Shown here piece after piece: positions 25,852-34,443 of a DNA stretch of 64,000 nucleotides. The notes beneath the pieces were generated by a model, which was given only the letters and a program-made list of their open reading frames with translations, did not search any database and was not told the DNA's origin. A program made the translations under genes and the position numbers. The stretch is from Hymenobacter nivis. Lineage in GTDB: Bacteria; Bacteroidota; Bacteroidia; Cytophagales; Hymenobacteraceae. Each line of letters starts with the position of its first letter. The first letter of the stretch is position 1. The DNA lies in the NCBI RefSeq assembly GCF_006439025.1, contig NZ_RCYZ01000003.1:250127-314126 (forward strand), given 5' to 3'.

Positions 25852-26418
25852 TTATTGGCTTTCCGCGTTGTACTTCTCAGGGGATGTTTTTTTGAAGAAG
25901 GTTTTGTCGACGGTAGCATCCGTGAAGTACGCTGGGACGGCGGCGCTGGTGCGGCGGTACGTCTCATCGGCCGACACACCCTGGCCGAAACCGCATTCGC
26001 CGTGGCCCGGCTCGGTTTCGATAACGACCGCTTGGGGCGAAAAAGCCAGCCGCAGCTGGCAGTCCAACATATCTTCCTCGCTCCGAATGGCGCAGCGCCC
26101 TACGCCCCGGCGCACCACCGCCCGCCGGTACAGGTTGCCGAGGTGAAAGGCAGGTGGCCCGTAGCATACATCCAGGGCCACCAGCACCGTCGAGTCCGAC
26201 TCGGGGTACACGTAGAGCGTGCCGCCCGCCTCTTTGCGCTTGGGGTCGCCCCAGTTGTATTCACCGGCGTAAGAGGCTGTTAGCAGCGTAGTGCGCGGCG
26301 AAGCAGGTGCGGCGGCCGGGGGCGTAGCGGGGTTTTTGGCGGCCTGGTCGGCGGGCGCGGTGCAGGCCCCGAGGGTGGCGAGCAGCAGCCAGGCAGGGTG
26401 CAGGGATAAGCGAATCAT
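25852..26418 (-). CDS. Hypothetical lipoprotein
   Basis: 188 residues from ATG 26418; longer upstream starts would overlap the previous gene. The signal SLHPAWLLLATLGAC ends in a lipobox Cys followed by an Ala/Pro-rich linker. The mature part has TASYAGEYNWGDPKRKEAGG and several Cys (LDVCYGPP, VGRCAIRS, LDCQLRL, GECGFGQG) that may form disulphides. No family recognised. It lies 38 bases after the lipoprotein gene at 26457 and probably shares its transcript. Confidence 0.7.
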   Translation of the reverse strand: MIRLSLHPAWLLLATLGACTAPADQAAKNPATPPAAAPASPRTTLLTASYAGEYNWGDPKRKEAGGTLYVYPESDSTVLVALDVCYGPPAFHLGNLYRRAVVRRGVGRCAIRSEEDMLDCQLRLAFSPQAVVIETEPGHGECGFGQGVSADETYRRTSAAVPAYFTDATVDKTFFKKTSPEKYNAESQ

Positions 26419-26456
26419 GGGGAGTGAAAGGGCTAAAGAAGGCGGTTGCCGCCGGG

Positions 26457-27296
26457 CTACGGTTGGGCGGGGAGCTCCAGCTCGGCGTAGGTAAGGGGCA
26501 CGCGGGTGGCTGCGGTGGCCACGTCGGCCTGGGGGTCGGCGTCGGGGTGGGCTTGCAGCAGCACCACGTGGCGGGCATCGCGCCAGCGGGCGGCGCGGGG
26601 GCCCCAGCGCTGCGGGTCGCGCGACCAGATGAGCTGCGGGGCACCGCTGCCGCAGCGGTACAGGCTGATATCGGTGGGGGTGCCGCCGCTGGTCACGTCC
26701 TCGCACACGCTGAGCAGGTAGCGGCCATCGGGCGAGGCGCTGGGTGCGCCCAGCAGGTGGGTGCGGCGGCCGGTGCGCTGGTCCACGAGCAGCACGGCGG
26801 GGCCCTCGTCGGTGGCTACGTCAACCACCCACTGGTGCACCTGCGGCAGGCTGCCCCAATAGTAGTAGCCGATTTCTTTACCCTCGGGGCCATCCTCAGC
26901 GGCGGGCTCGGGCTTCAGCGTCACGGCCGGGCCCTGGGCGGGGCGCAGGACGAGCAGCTCGCCCCGGCGCTGCACGCGGCCGTCGGTAGGCAGCGGGGCA
27001 TCGGGCACGTGCGAGAGGCTTGCGGGCCGCTCATCGTCGCTGGGCCGGGCGGGCAGCGGGCCAGCGGGCAGCTTGGCAAAATCGGCCTGAGTGCTGGGGC
27101 GCAGTTGCAGAATGGCTAGCTGGTGGCCCACTGAATCGGCCACGGCCAGCGTATCGGCGGGGGCCCCGGCGGGGGTTGCGGGGGCCCCAGTGGCAGCGGC
27201 ACTGGCGGCCGGCGGCGGGGCCGTGGTGCCAGCGGGCGGGTCGGAATGGCAGCTGGCGAGCAGCAGCAGCAGCGCGGGGCTCAGGTATGTTTTCAT
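26457..27296 (-). CDS. Hypothetical lipoprotein, paralogue of 37843-38643
   Basis: 279 residues from ATG 27296. The signal MKTYLSPALLLLLASC has a clear lipobox and is followed by a Pro/Ala/Thr linker. The mature domain has GYYYWGSLPQVHQWVVDVA, VLLVDQRTGRRTHLLG and SASPDGRYLLSVCED, which look like blades of a beta-propeller. The same motifs, in the same order, occur in the lipoprotein at 37843-38643. Function unknown. It heads a three-gene leftward group. Confidence 0.75.
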   Translation of the reverse strand: MKTYLSPALLLLLASCHSDPPAGTTAPPPAASAAATGAPATPAGAPADTLAVADSVGHQLAILQLRPSTQADFAKLPAGPLPARPSDDERPASLSHVPDAPLPTDGRVQRRGELLVLRPAQGPAVTLKPEPAAEDGPEGKEIGYYYWGSLPQVHQWVVDVATDEGPAVLLVDQRTGRRTHLLGAPSASPDGRYLLSVCEDVTSGGTPTDISLYRCGSGAPQLIWSRDPQRWGPRAARWRDARHVVLLQAHPDADPQADVATAATRVPLTYAELELPAQP

Positions 27297-27535
27297 GCGA
27301 AGAAGAGTTTGGGGCGCTGCCGGTTGCGGGCGTTGGCATTGGCGTGGCAAAGAAATGCACAGGGCTGGTTTCGGCGCGGAGGGAGTAGTAGGACGCCGCC
27401 GTGAAAAACCGCCGCCGCCGCGCCGGCCCGCACACCTTTGGGCGGGCCGTTGCCGTATCCCTGTTGCGCCGCGCCTTGGCCGAGTTGCCGGGGCCCCTGC
27501 CGCCTTTCCGCTACCGACTTTATTTCCTGGTTTTC

Positions 27536-29650
27536 ATGCCCGATCCTTCTTCCAACGACCTCCGCGAAGAGCTGAACACCGCCAAGCAGGCGCAGCCCGA
27601 AAACGTGGGGGCCCTCACCCGCGCCCAGCTCACGCCCCAGGCCGCCGCCGCGCCCCAGGGCCACGACGTGCCCGGCCACGACCACGCCGATGCCGGCCAC
27701 GACCACGCCAGCCACGACCACGGCCACGACGGCCATGACCACGACGGCCACGACCACGGCCCGGCCGGCGACAACCCCTACCTGGCCCCCGCCATCAGCC
27801 TGGTGCTGATGCTGGCCGGCCTGGCCCTGGACTACTACAAGGTGGGCTTTTTTGCGGGCTTCGTGCGCCCCCTTTGGTACGGCGTGGCCTACCTGCTGGT
27901 GGGCTGGAATGTGCTGCGGGCGGCCGTTCAGAGCATTCCCAGCGGCAACGTTTTCAACGAGTTTTTGCTGATGGGCATTGCCACCATCGGGGCCTTTGCG
28001 CTGGGCGAATACGCTGAGGGCGTGGCCGTAATGCTGTTTTACACCGTGGGCGAGCTGTTTCAGGACGCGGCCGTGAACCGGGCCAAGCGCAGCATCAAGG
28101 CACTGCTTGAAATCCAGGCCACTGAGGTGGGCGTGCTGCGCGACGGCCAGCGCCTGGTGCTCGACCCCCGGGCCGTGGTGGTGGGCGACGTGATTGAGGT
28201 GCGCCCCGGCGAAAAGGTGGCCCTCGACGGCACCCTGCAATCGGCGCGCGGCACCTTCAACACGGCCGCCCTCACCGGCGAGTCGGTGCCCCAGACCCTG
28301 CAGCAGGGCGCCACCGTGCTGGCCGGCATGATCAACCAGGACACGCTGAGCGAAATTGTCGTCACGGCCGCGTTCCAGGACACCAAGCTGAGCAAAATAC
28401 TGGCCATGGTGCAGGATGCGGTGGGCCGCAAGGCCAAAACCCAGCAGTTCATCACCAAGTTTGCCCGCGTGTACACGCCAATCGTGGTGGGGCTGGCCGT
28501 GCTGCTCACGCTGCTGCCCTACTTTTTTGTGCACGACTACGTGTTCCGCGACTGGCTGTACCGGGCGCTGGTATTCCTGGTTATTTCCTGCCCTTGTGCG
28601 CTGGTAATCAGCATTCCGTTGGGCTACTTCGGCGGCATCGGAGCGGCTTCCAAGGCGGGTATTCTCTTCAAAGGCTCCAATTTTCTGGACGTGCTGCGCG
28701 AGATTGATACCGTGGTAATGGACAAAACCGGCACCCTCACCAAGGGCGTGTTTGCGGTGCAGCAGGTGGTGGCCGCCCCCGGCCCTACCGGGGCAGCCCA
28801 AGACCCCGCCCGATTCACGGCCTTGGCCGCGGCCCTGGAGGCCAAATCGACCCATCCCATTGCCCAGGCGCTGGTGGCCTACGCCCCGCCCGCCAGCCCG
28901 CCCCTGGCCGTGGCCGACGTGGCCGAAATAGCCGGCCACGGCCTGCGCGGCCGCGTGGATGGCCAGGACGTGCTGGCTGGCAACGCCAAGCTGCTGCGCA
29001 AGTTCGGCGTGGCTTATCCCCCCGAAATCGACCAGGTGGCCGATAGCATCGTGGTAGTGGCCGTGGGCGGGCAGTACGCCGGCTACCTCACCGTGGCCGA
29101 CGAGCTGAAGCCCGACGCAGCCCAGGCCGTGCGCGAGCTGCGGGCGCAGGGCATCACGGGCATCGTTATGCTCTCGGGCGACAAGGATACCATTGTGCAG
29201 CGCGTAGCCAAGGAGCTGACCATCAGCGAGGCCTACGGCGGGCTGCTGCCCGAAGACAAGGCCGCCCACGTCGAGCGCCTGAAGGCCGCCGGCCACCGCT
29301 TGGCCTTCGTGGGCGACGGCGTGAACGACGCCCCCGTGGTGGCCCTGGCCGACGTGGGCATCGCCATGGGCGGCCTCGGCTCCGACGCCACCATCGAAAC
29401 GGCCGACGTGGTCATCCAAACCGACCACCCCAGCAAAATCGCCACCGCCCGCCGCATCGCCGTGGCCACCCACGCGGTGGTGTGGCAGAATATCTGGCTG
29501 GCCTTCGCCGTGAAAGCCGTGGTGCTCGCCCTCGGCGCCGGCGGCCTAGCTACCATGTGGGAAGCCGTCTTTGCCGACGTAGGCGTGGCCCTACTAGCCA
29601 TCCTGAACGCGGTGCGGATTCAGCGCATGGACTTCACTAGCAAGAAGTAA
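27536..29650 (+). CDS. P1B-2-type Zn/Cd/Pb-exporting ATPase
   Basis: 704 residues from ATG 27536. Instead of an HMA metal-binding domain, the N-terminus has a His/Asp-rich stretch (about 43-74). Core motifs: CPC at 352-354 in the metal-transport helix, phosphorylated Asp396 in DKTGTLT, the His-Pro of SKSTHPIAQAL-type at about His440 (STHPIAQAL), and GDGVNDAP near 593. Late helices have NIWLAFAVKAVVLALG and WEAVFADVGVALLAILNAV; the Lys and Asp-x-Gly fit the Zn/Cd/Pb group rather than copper pumps. It would export these metals from the cytoplasm using ATP. No neighbouring metal regulator was found. Confidence 0.9.
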   Translation: MPDPSSNDLREELNTAKQAQPENVGALTRAQLTPQAAAAPQGHDVPGHDHADAGHDHASHDHGHDGHDHDGHDHGPAGDNPYLAPAISLVLMLAGLALDYYKVGFFAGFVRPLWYGVAYLLVGWNVLRAAVQSIPSGNVFNEFLLMGIATIGAFALGEYAEGVAVMLFYTVGELFQDAAVNRAKRSIKALLEIQATEVGVLRDGQRLVLDPRAVVVGDVIEVRPGEKVALDGTLQSARGTFNTAALTGESVPQTLQQGATVLAGMINQDTLSEIVVTAAFQDTKLSKILAMVQDAVGRKAKTQQFITKFARVYTPIVVGLAVLLTLLPYFFVHDYVFRDWLYRALVFLVISCPCALVISIPLGYFGGIGAASKAGILFKGSNFLDVLREIDTVVMDKTGTLTKGVFAVQQVVAAPGPTGAAQDPARFTALAAALEAKSTHPIAQALVAYAPPASPPLAVADVAEIAGHGLRGRVDGQDVLAGNAKLLRKFGVAYPPEIDQVADSIVVVAVGGQYAGYLTVADELKPDAAQAVRELRAQGITGIVMLSGDKDTIVQRVAKELTISEAYGGLLPEDKAAHVERLKAAGHRLAFVGDGVNDAPVVALADVGIAMGGLGSDATIETADVVIQTDHPSKIATARRIAVATHAVVWQNIWLAFAVKAVVLALGAGGLATMWEAVFADVGVALLAILNAVRIQRMDFTSKK

Positions 29651-29757
29651 GCGCAGGGCGTGATGGAAGGACTCGAATGTCGGCCGACCTCTTGTCATCC
29701 CCTGGCGAGTCGCCCTCCGGTATCGGCGGGGGCCCTGGGCGGCGCGGCGCGGTGGGG

Positions 29758-30369
29758 CTACTCGTCGCGGTGCTGCTGCCAAAGCTGGGCCGCGTGCTGG
29801 CGAAAAGCTACCGGGGCCGCCCGCAAGGCCGCGTCGAGGGTATAGGTGCCCCCATCGGGCGGGCCGCTGCCGCTGGCGATGCGAGTGGTGCCGCGCACCG
29901 CGTACTTGTGGGGGCCCTCATACATGATGATTTTCTGGGTGCTTGGGCTGACGTCGCCCCGGCAGGTGGTGCGGTACACCAGCCACACCTCGGCGGTGCC
30001 GTTGTGGTCGAGGTCGGTCACGGTGAGGCCCCTGGGGCGGAAGCTGGCTTGGATATCGAGGGGGCAATCGGCCTCAAAATCATGCAATTGCCAGGTGGGG
30101 GCCGGGCCAGCGGCGGAGTACTGGTAGGCGTAGAGGTCGGCACGCTGGCCATCGCTGCTTTGGGCCGCCGGGTCGGCCGCCGGGCCGCTCTGGGTGGCCA
30201 GCACGGTGTAGGTGCCGGTGCGGTCGGTGTAGCGCAGGGCCTGCACCACCCGGCCGCTGTGCCGCAGGGCAACGGGCACGGCAGCCGGGGCCAGGGGGCT
30301 CACCCGCAGTTGGGCCTGGGCACTAAAACTGAGCGGCAGGAGCGCCAAAAAACAAAAAAAACGCGGCAT
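29758..30369 (-). CDS. Exported protein, possibly M949_RS01915 family
   Basis: 203 residues from ATG 30369. The signal peptide MPRFFCFLALLPLSFSAQAQ is cleaved after AQA. The mature part has LTVTDLDHNGTAEVWLVYRT, with an Asp-rich calcium-site-like loop, and TCRGDVSPSTQKIIMYEG, which I associate, from memory, with the M949_RS01915 family annotated in Riemerella as surface-polysaccharide related. That link is weak. It lies 16 bases after the WG-repeat lipoprotein and is the last gene of a leftward group of four. Confidence 0.68.
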   Translation of the reverse strand: MPRFFCFLALLPLSFSAQAQLRVSPLAPAAVPVALRHSGRVVQALRYTDRTGTYTVLATQSGPAADPAAQSSDGQRADLYAYQYSAAGPAPTWQLHDFEADCPLDIQASFRPRGLTVTDLDHNGTAEVWLVYRTTCRGDVSPSTQKIIMYEGPHKYAVRGTTRIASGSGPPDGGTYTLDAALRAAPVAFRQHAAQLWQQHRDE

Positions 30370-30385
30370 AAGAAGGGCAGGATTT

Positions 30386-30901
30386 TTAGGGCAAGGCCGG
30401 CGGCACGGGCCGGCCCTCGTGGTCAATATAATGCCATTCGGCGCAGCGCCACCACGAATGTTCGCCGTCGGTTTCGGAGCGGCAGCGGCTCCCCACCTGC
30501 GCCCGGCCGCTGTCGAAGGGGAAGGCGGCCTCGTAGCGCGGGGGCAGCACCACGCGCCCGGTGGCGGTGTCGGCGTAGCCGATGAGGCCGGTGGCACTCA
30601 CAATGCGCATGAGGCCCTCGGCGGGGTAGTCGGGGCCGTTGTCGAAGAGGTAGGCCCGGAACAGCACCTGCTCCTGCCGGTTGATGCCCACCCAGCCCAC
30701 GCCCGGCTTCAGCACCAGCGCCAACCGGTCGAAGCGCTTGGTAGCCGCCGTGGAGTAGCGTCCGAAGGGAATCACCGTGTCGCCGGGGGCCGCCACGTAG
30801 GCGCAGGCATCGTCGCGCTCGCGCACCACCAGGCACAGTGGCGGCGCGGGGCGGCAGGCCGTTAACAGTATAATGGTTAGCAATATAAGTTTGGGCGGCA
30901 T
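30386..30901 (-). CDS. WG-repeat-like lipoprotein
   Basis: 171 residues from ATG 30901. The signal PPKLILLTIILLTAC has a lipobox. The mature part has GWVGINRQEQVLFRAYLFDN and GLIGYADTATGRVVLPPRYE, the pattern of WG repeats (Gly-aromatic-x-D/N...G...PPxY), here two copies, likely beta-rich. Function unknown. It follows the DUF4153 gene after 50 bases on the same strand. Confidence 0.72.
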   Translation of the reverse strand: MPPKLILLTIILLTACRPAPPLCLVVRERDDACAYVAAPGDTVIPFGRYSTAATKRFDRLALVLKPGVGWVGINRQEQVLFRAYLFDNGPDYPAEGLMRIVSATGLIGYADTATGRVVLPPRYEAAFPFDSGRAQVGSRCRSETDGEHSWWRCAEWHYIDHEGRPVPPALP

Positions 30902-30951
30902 AGTCGAGGTGGTACGTGGGCAGTTTGGTATCGTTCTCACCCCCCATCCCC

Positions 30952-32889
30952 CTACGGCGTAATTTCCAGCAGCCCTTCGGCCGAATAATAATACCGCACT
31001 TCCCCGCCATCCTGCTCCCGGTTGAGGGTCGTGATGAACAGGCGCAGCCGCATGTGGGCGTTGCCGGCCCGTAGCTCCACTGGGGCCGGCAGGTCGATGG
31101 AAGCGGCGGCGTTGGTGCGGCCGTAGCGGCGCACCAGCGAATCGGTGGGGGCCCGTAGCGCCAGGCGGAGCTGAGTGTGCCAGCGACCCGGCGGCCCCTG
31201 TTGCTGTTGCCGTTGCTGGAGTTGCAGGCTGTCGCCCGCGAAGTTGGTGAGTAGGCGGAAGGTGCCTTCGGGCAGGGGCAGTACCAGGCCCGCATCGCCG
31301 CGGCTGGTGGCGCTGTCGAAACTGAAGGCCGAGGAGCCGACGTCCTTCAGCCAGTAGCGGCCCTGGCCCAGGGCCACGTACTTGGCCGGGTCGCGGACGT
31401 AGAAATTGATGGAATTATTCTCGGGGCCTTCGTTGAGAGCGTTTTGCAGCTGGTAGGGCTCGTAGTGCTCGAAGCCGCTGAGCGCAAACGGCCGGTCTTG
31501 CCGCCACTCCTGCTGCTCGTAGGCATCGCGGTGGCGCAGCGAATCGGGCAGGTGCAGGGGCCCCGCAAACTGCAGCTGCAAGCGGGCCAGGGCATCGCAC
31601 CGGCTGAAGAAATCGAACAGCGACGAGAGCCGCCCGCGCACCGGGCGCGGCAGGCTGGGCACCCGCCGGGCGGCCCCGTCGAGGCGGCCTTTTTGCAGCA
31701 GCTGGTAGCGGCTGGTGAGGGCGCGCAGCTGGGCGAGCTGGCTGCGCTCGGCCACCGCAAAGGCCCCCCAGGGACCGGCCGCCGACCCGAAGGCCAACCC
31801 CGCCAGCGTCACCGGCACCCAGATGATGCCCTGGCCCCGGCGCCACAAAAAGTAGGCGGCCATGCCCAGCAGCCACGCCGCCAGCAACAGCACAAAGTAG
31901 CGCTCCTCGGTGAGGCCATAGGCCCGGATGCGCGTGCCGATGGCCACCGCCAGCAGCCCCAGCAGCGGAAACAGCGCCCGGTAAAACCAGCGCGCGAAGG
32001 TGCGAATCCAGGTGTTTTCTGGGCTGTTGCGCAGCGGGTGAATGAGCAGCAGCGCCAGGATGCCGGCCACCGCCAGCGCCAGTATCAGCGCCAGTATCAG
32101 CGCCGCCACCCAGCCCTGGGGCAGCGTCCAAGTCAGCAAAATGCGCCCCAGGTAGGCGTAGAGAATGCCCACGTAGAGCGCCACCAGCGGCAGCAGCACA
32201 AATTGCGTGAACACCTTCAGGCCCCTGGGGTAGGGCGCGTCCTGCTCCAGAGCGGCAAAATCTTCGGGCACGCCCGCCAGGAAAAACCAGGTATTGAAGA
32301 TCGTGGCCAGCCCCACAAATAGGTAGCCGAACAGGTCGGGGCTGAAATAAAAGCCGAACAGCTCGCGCACGGCCACCAGCGCCACCGCGCCGCCCGCCCA
32401 CAGCACCCCCGCGTAGAGCCCGCCCGTGAGCAGCCGCCGCAGCAGCGCCTCGTTGTAGCGCCAGAAGCCGGGCGTGTCGGCCCCCCGGCGCAGCTCTCCT
32501 AGGTAGGGCGCGGCGGCCACGGCCAGGTGCAGGCCCAACAGCAGCACCGCCAACCGCAGGCCCCACACGAGGCCCGGCAGCGCCGGGGCCAGCACCGCCC
32601 AGCCCGCCAGCAGCGCCAGGGCCCCCGCCAGCGCGGCCCAGCGCCCGGCGGCCGGCCAGCGGTAGCGCGCGGCGGCCAGCGCCAGGGCCAGCGTGAGCGG
32701 TACCCCCAGGGCCCCCGCCGACAGCAGCGGAAACACCCAAACGGGCTGCTCGCCCTCCAGGTTAGAATAGGCAATGGCCTGGCAGCCAGCCACGCACACC
32801 ACCGCTGCGCACAGCAGCGTGAGCGGGAAGCGCCGGGCTACCCGCCCGGCCTGGGCCGCTACGCGTTGCAGGGAAGGCAATTTGGTCAT
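30952..32889 (-). CDS. DUF4153 integral membrane protein
   Basis: 645 residues from ATG 32889, which stands four bases after the previous stop codon. About twelve hydrophobic helices fill residues 20-400, including FPLTLLCAAVVCVAGCQAIA near the start and the DUF4153-type segment SPDLFGYLFVGLATIFNTWF. The soluble C-terminal part (about 410-645) is probably extracytoplasmic. DUF4153 has no established function. Operon partner of the 270-residue exported protein upstream and the WG lipoprotein downstream. Confidence 0.85.
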   Translation of the reverse strand: MTKLPSLQRVAAQAGRVARRFPLTLLCAAVVCVAGCQAIAYSNLEGEQPVWVFPLLSAGALGVPLTLALALAAARYRWPAAGRWAALAGALALLAGWAVLAPALPGLVWGLRLAVLLLGLHLAVAAAPYLGELRRGADTPGFWRYNEALLRRLLTGGLYAGVLWAGGAVALVAVRELFGFYFSPDLFGYLFVGLATIFNTWFFLAGVPEDFAALEQDAPYPRGLKVFTQFVLLPLVALYVGILYAYLGRILLTWTLPQGWVAALILALILALAVAGILALLLIHPLRNSPENTWIRTFARWFYRALFPLLGLLAVAIGTRIRAYGLTEERYFVLLLAAWLLGMAAYFLWRRGQGIIWVPVTLAGLAFGSAAGPWGAFAVAERSQLAQLRALTSRYQLLQKGRLDGAARRVPSLPRPVRGRLSSLFDFFSRCDALARLQLQFAGPLHLPDSLRHRDAYEQQEWRQDRPFALSGFEHYEPYQLQNALNEGPENNSINFYVRDPAKYVALGQGRYWLKDVGSSAFSFDSATSRGDAGLVLPLPEGTFRLLTNFAGDSLQLQQRQQQQGPPGRWHTQLRLALRAPTDSLVRRYGRTNAAASIDLPAPVELRAGNAHMRLRLFITTLNREQDGGEVRYYYSAEGLLEITP

Positions 32890-32893
32890 ACAC

Positions 32894-33706
32894 TTATTGC
32901 CACCACGGGCGTTTTTCCTCGATCCGGGACTGACGGTTTTTGGGGGCGGTGGGCTGGCCGTCCAGCGCGGCCATGTAAGTTTGCCAGCCGTTGCGCAAGT
33001 ACTTATCACTCACCGAGAACTCACCCGCTCCGATGTCCAGGGGGCCGGCCTGCGGAATGCGGAAATCGCCCCAGTGGCAGGCTTTGCGCTGGCCGGTGGC
33101 GTAACTGGTCCAAGTGGCCACGCACTGGTTATTGGCCCAGCTGTCGGCCTGGGCACTGAGGGTATTGTAGCGGGGCTTCTCTTGCTTATCGAGATTATCG
33201 AGGTAGAAATGGGTGGTAAGGGTGCCCCGAATGGTGCCGCTGCCGGGTTGGCGGCGGTCTTCGGCCAGTTCGACGCGGCAGGTAATCTCGCCTTCCCGCA
33301 GCGGGGGGTACTCGGCGCTGGGAACCTTGTAAAGCCGGGCTCTCACTACCGTGATGGTGCCCGTGAAGGCGCATATATTGTTCTTCACCCGCGTTTTACC
33401 ACTTACCCGGTACACGTAGGGGTTGGCCGCATCGGGGCGCACGCTGGTATAGTGCAGGTAGAAGCGCTGGTAGTTGGGGCCAATAAAACCCAGCGGCTCG
33501 GGGAAACTAACGAGTTGCTTGGAAGCATAAAACGCCAGCCGGTCGACGTGCCACAAGTAGCTCAGGTTGTGCGGCTTGAGAGTAGCGTAATAGTCGGTGC
33601 CGGGCGGAGGCGCTTGGGCCGAGCCGGCCAGCGGCCCCAGCAGCAGGGCCAGCAGGCAGCCGCAGCACCACCAGCGAGCGGCGAAGCAGGAGCGTAAAAG
33701 GCGCAT
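32894..33706 (-). CDS. Hypothetical exported protein
   Basis: 270 residues from ATG 33706. The N-terminal signal has WWCCGCLLALLLGPLAGSAQA. The mature part starts PPPGTDYYATLKPHNLSYLW and has paired Cys regions (NNICAFTGT, EITCRVEL, NNQCVATW, RKACHWGD), suggesting a disulphide-stabilised beta domain. No family recognised. First gene of a four-gene leftward group: four bases before the DUF4153 gene, so probably co-translated and perhaps functionally linked to it. Confidence 0.7.
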   Translation of the reverse strand: MRLLRSCFAARWWCCGCLLALLLGPLAGSAQAPPPGTDYYATLKPHNLSYLWHVDRLAFYASKQLVSFPEPLGFIGPNYQRFYLHYTSVRPDAANPYVYRVSGKTRVKNNICAFTGTITVVRARLYKVPSAEYPPLREGEITCRVELAEDRRQPGSGTIRGTLTTHFYLDNLDKQEKPRYNTLSAQADSWANNQCVATWTSYATGQRKACHWGDFRIPQAGPLDIGAGEFSVSDKYLRNGWQTYMAALDGQPTAPKNRQSRIEEKRPWWQ

Positions 33707-33920
33707 ACTAGCGTAGCATATTGGTGGCTGTTGAGCGCAAGCGCCGGCGGCCGGTGGGTACCCAAGCAGAGGCAGCCCCGCCACCGAAACTGCGGGCAAG
33801 TTATACCCGCTACTTCAATCGCCTCCCCCTCAATAAACGGCACCTTAGCGGTACGCCGGCGGCCCCGTAACAGGGGCACGTAGCAGACTCGGCTCACCCC
33901 TTGGCAGCGTACTTTGTGGA

Positions 33921-34202
33921 ATGGAGCGCCTCATTCGTCGCCTGCTTATGGTGTGGTTGCTGCTGCTGGGCGGCGTGCTACTGGCTTACCACCTCGGCTA
34001 TTCGTCGCTCGCCTACCCCCTGATGTGGGCGGTGGCTATCGGTAGCCCCATCGTAGTGCTGCTACTGCTGGCGCACACGGTGCTGGGGCTACGCGAGGTG
34101 TGGCACCGGGTGCAGGCGCTGCGCCGGGCCAGGCACTGGCGGCGCAAGCCAAAGGCCGATAACCGGTGGATGGACACCCAGTGGGAGGATATAGATGTAT
34201 AA
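33921..34202 (+). CDS. Small two-helix membrane protein
   Basis: 93 residues. Two hydrophobic segments: MVWLLLLGGVLLAYHL and WAVAIGSPIVVLLLLAHTVLG, then a basic tail rich in Arg (VQALRRARHWRRKPK). No family recognised. GTACTTTG at 33909-33916 is close to the -7 consensus and lies just before the ATG, which supports expression. Could still be spurious, but the membrane pattern and base usage look like a real gene. Confidence 0.55.
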   Translation: MERLIRRLLMVWLLLLGGVLLAYHLGYSSLAYPLMWAVAIGSPIVVLLLLAHTVLGLREVWHRVQALRRARHWRRKPKADNRWMDTQWEDIDV

Positions 34203-34207
34203 CGACA

Positions 34208-34230
34208 AGCCCCGGCAAGGTGTCCGGGCT
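34208..34230 (+). terminator. Possible weak terminator
   Basis: AGCCCCGG and CCGGGCT can pair with one bulged C, followed by CTTTA. Located just after the small membrane protein gene. The remaining gap up to 34443 shows no gene. Confidence 0.35.
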
Positions 34231-34443
34231 CTTTAGGGAATAGTAAGCCTGCTTCGCCACCGCCGCGCCCACCGTTGCAGGATGGCACGCACTGGCTCCG
34301 GCACGACCTCCTCCGTGCCTTTCGCCCAAGTGGGCCCCTAACCTTGGTGGCAACTCTGGCGCAGGCATTTGGGCGGCGAGTCGCTGCGCCGCTGGCTACT
34401 TTTACCCATCACGCAGCCGCCCCGTTCTGCGCATTGCCAAGCT

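Noticed and set aside
27293..29473. Long antisense open frame of over 700 codons opposite the metal ATPase
   Set aside because: It is rich in Gly/His/Ala/Val with no domain; the sense strand has all P-type ATPase motifs. Long antisense frames are common in G+C-rich DNA.
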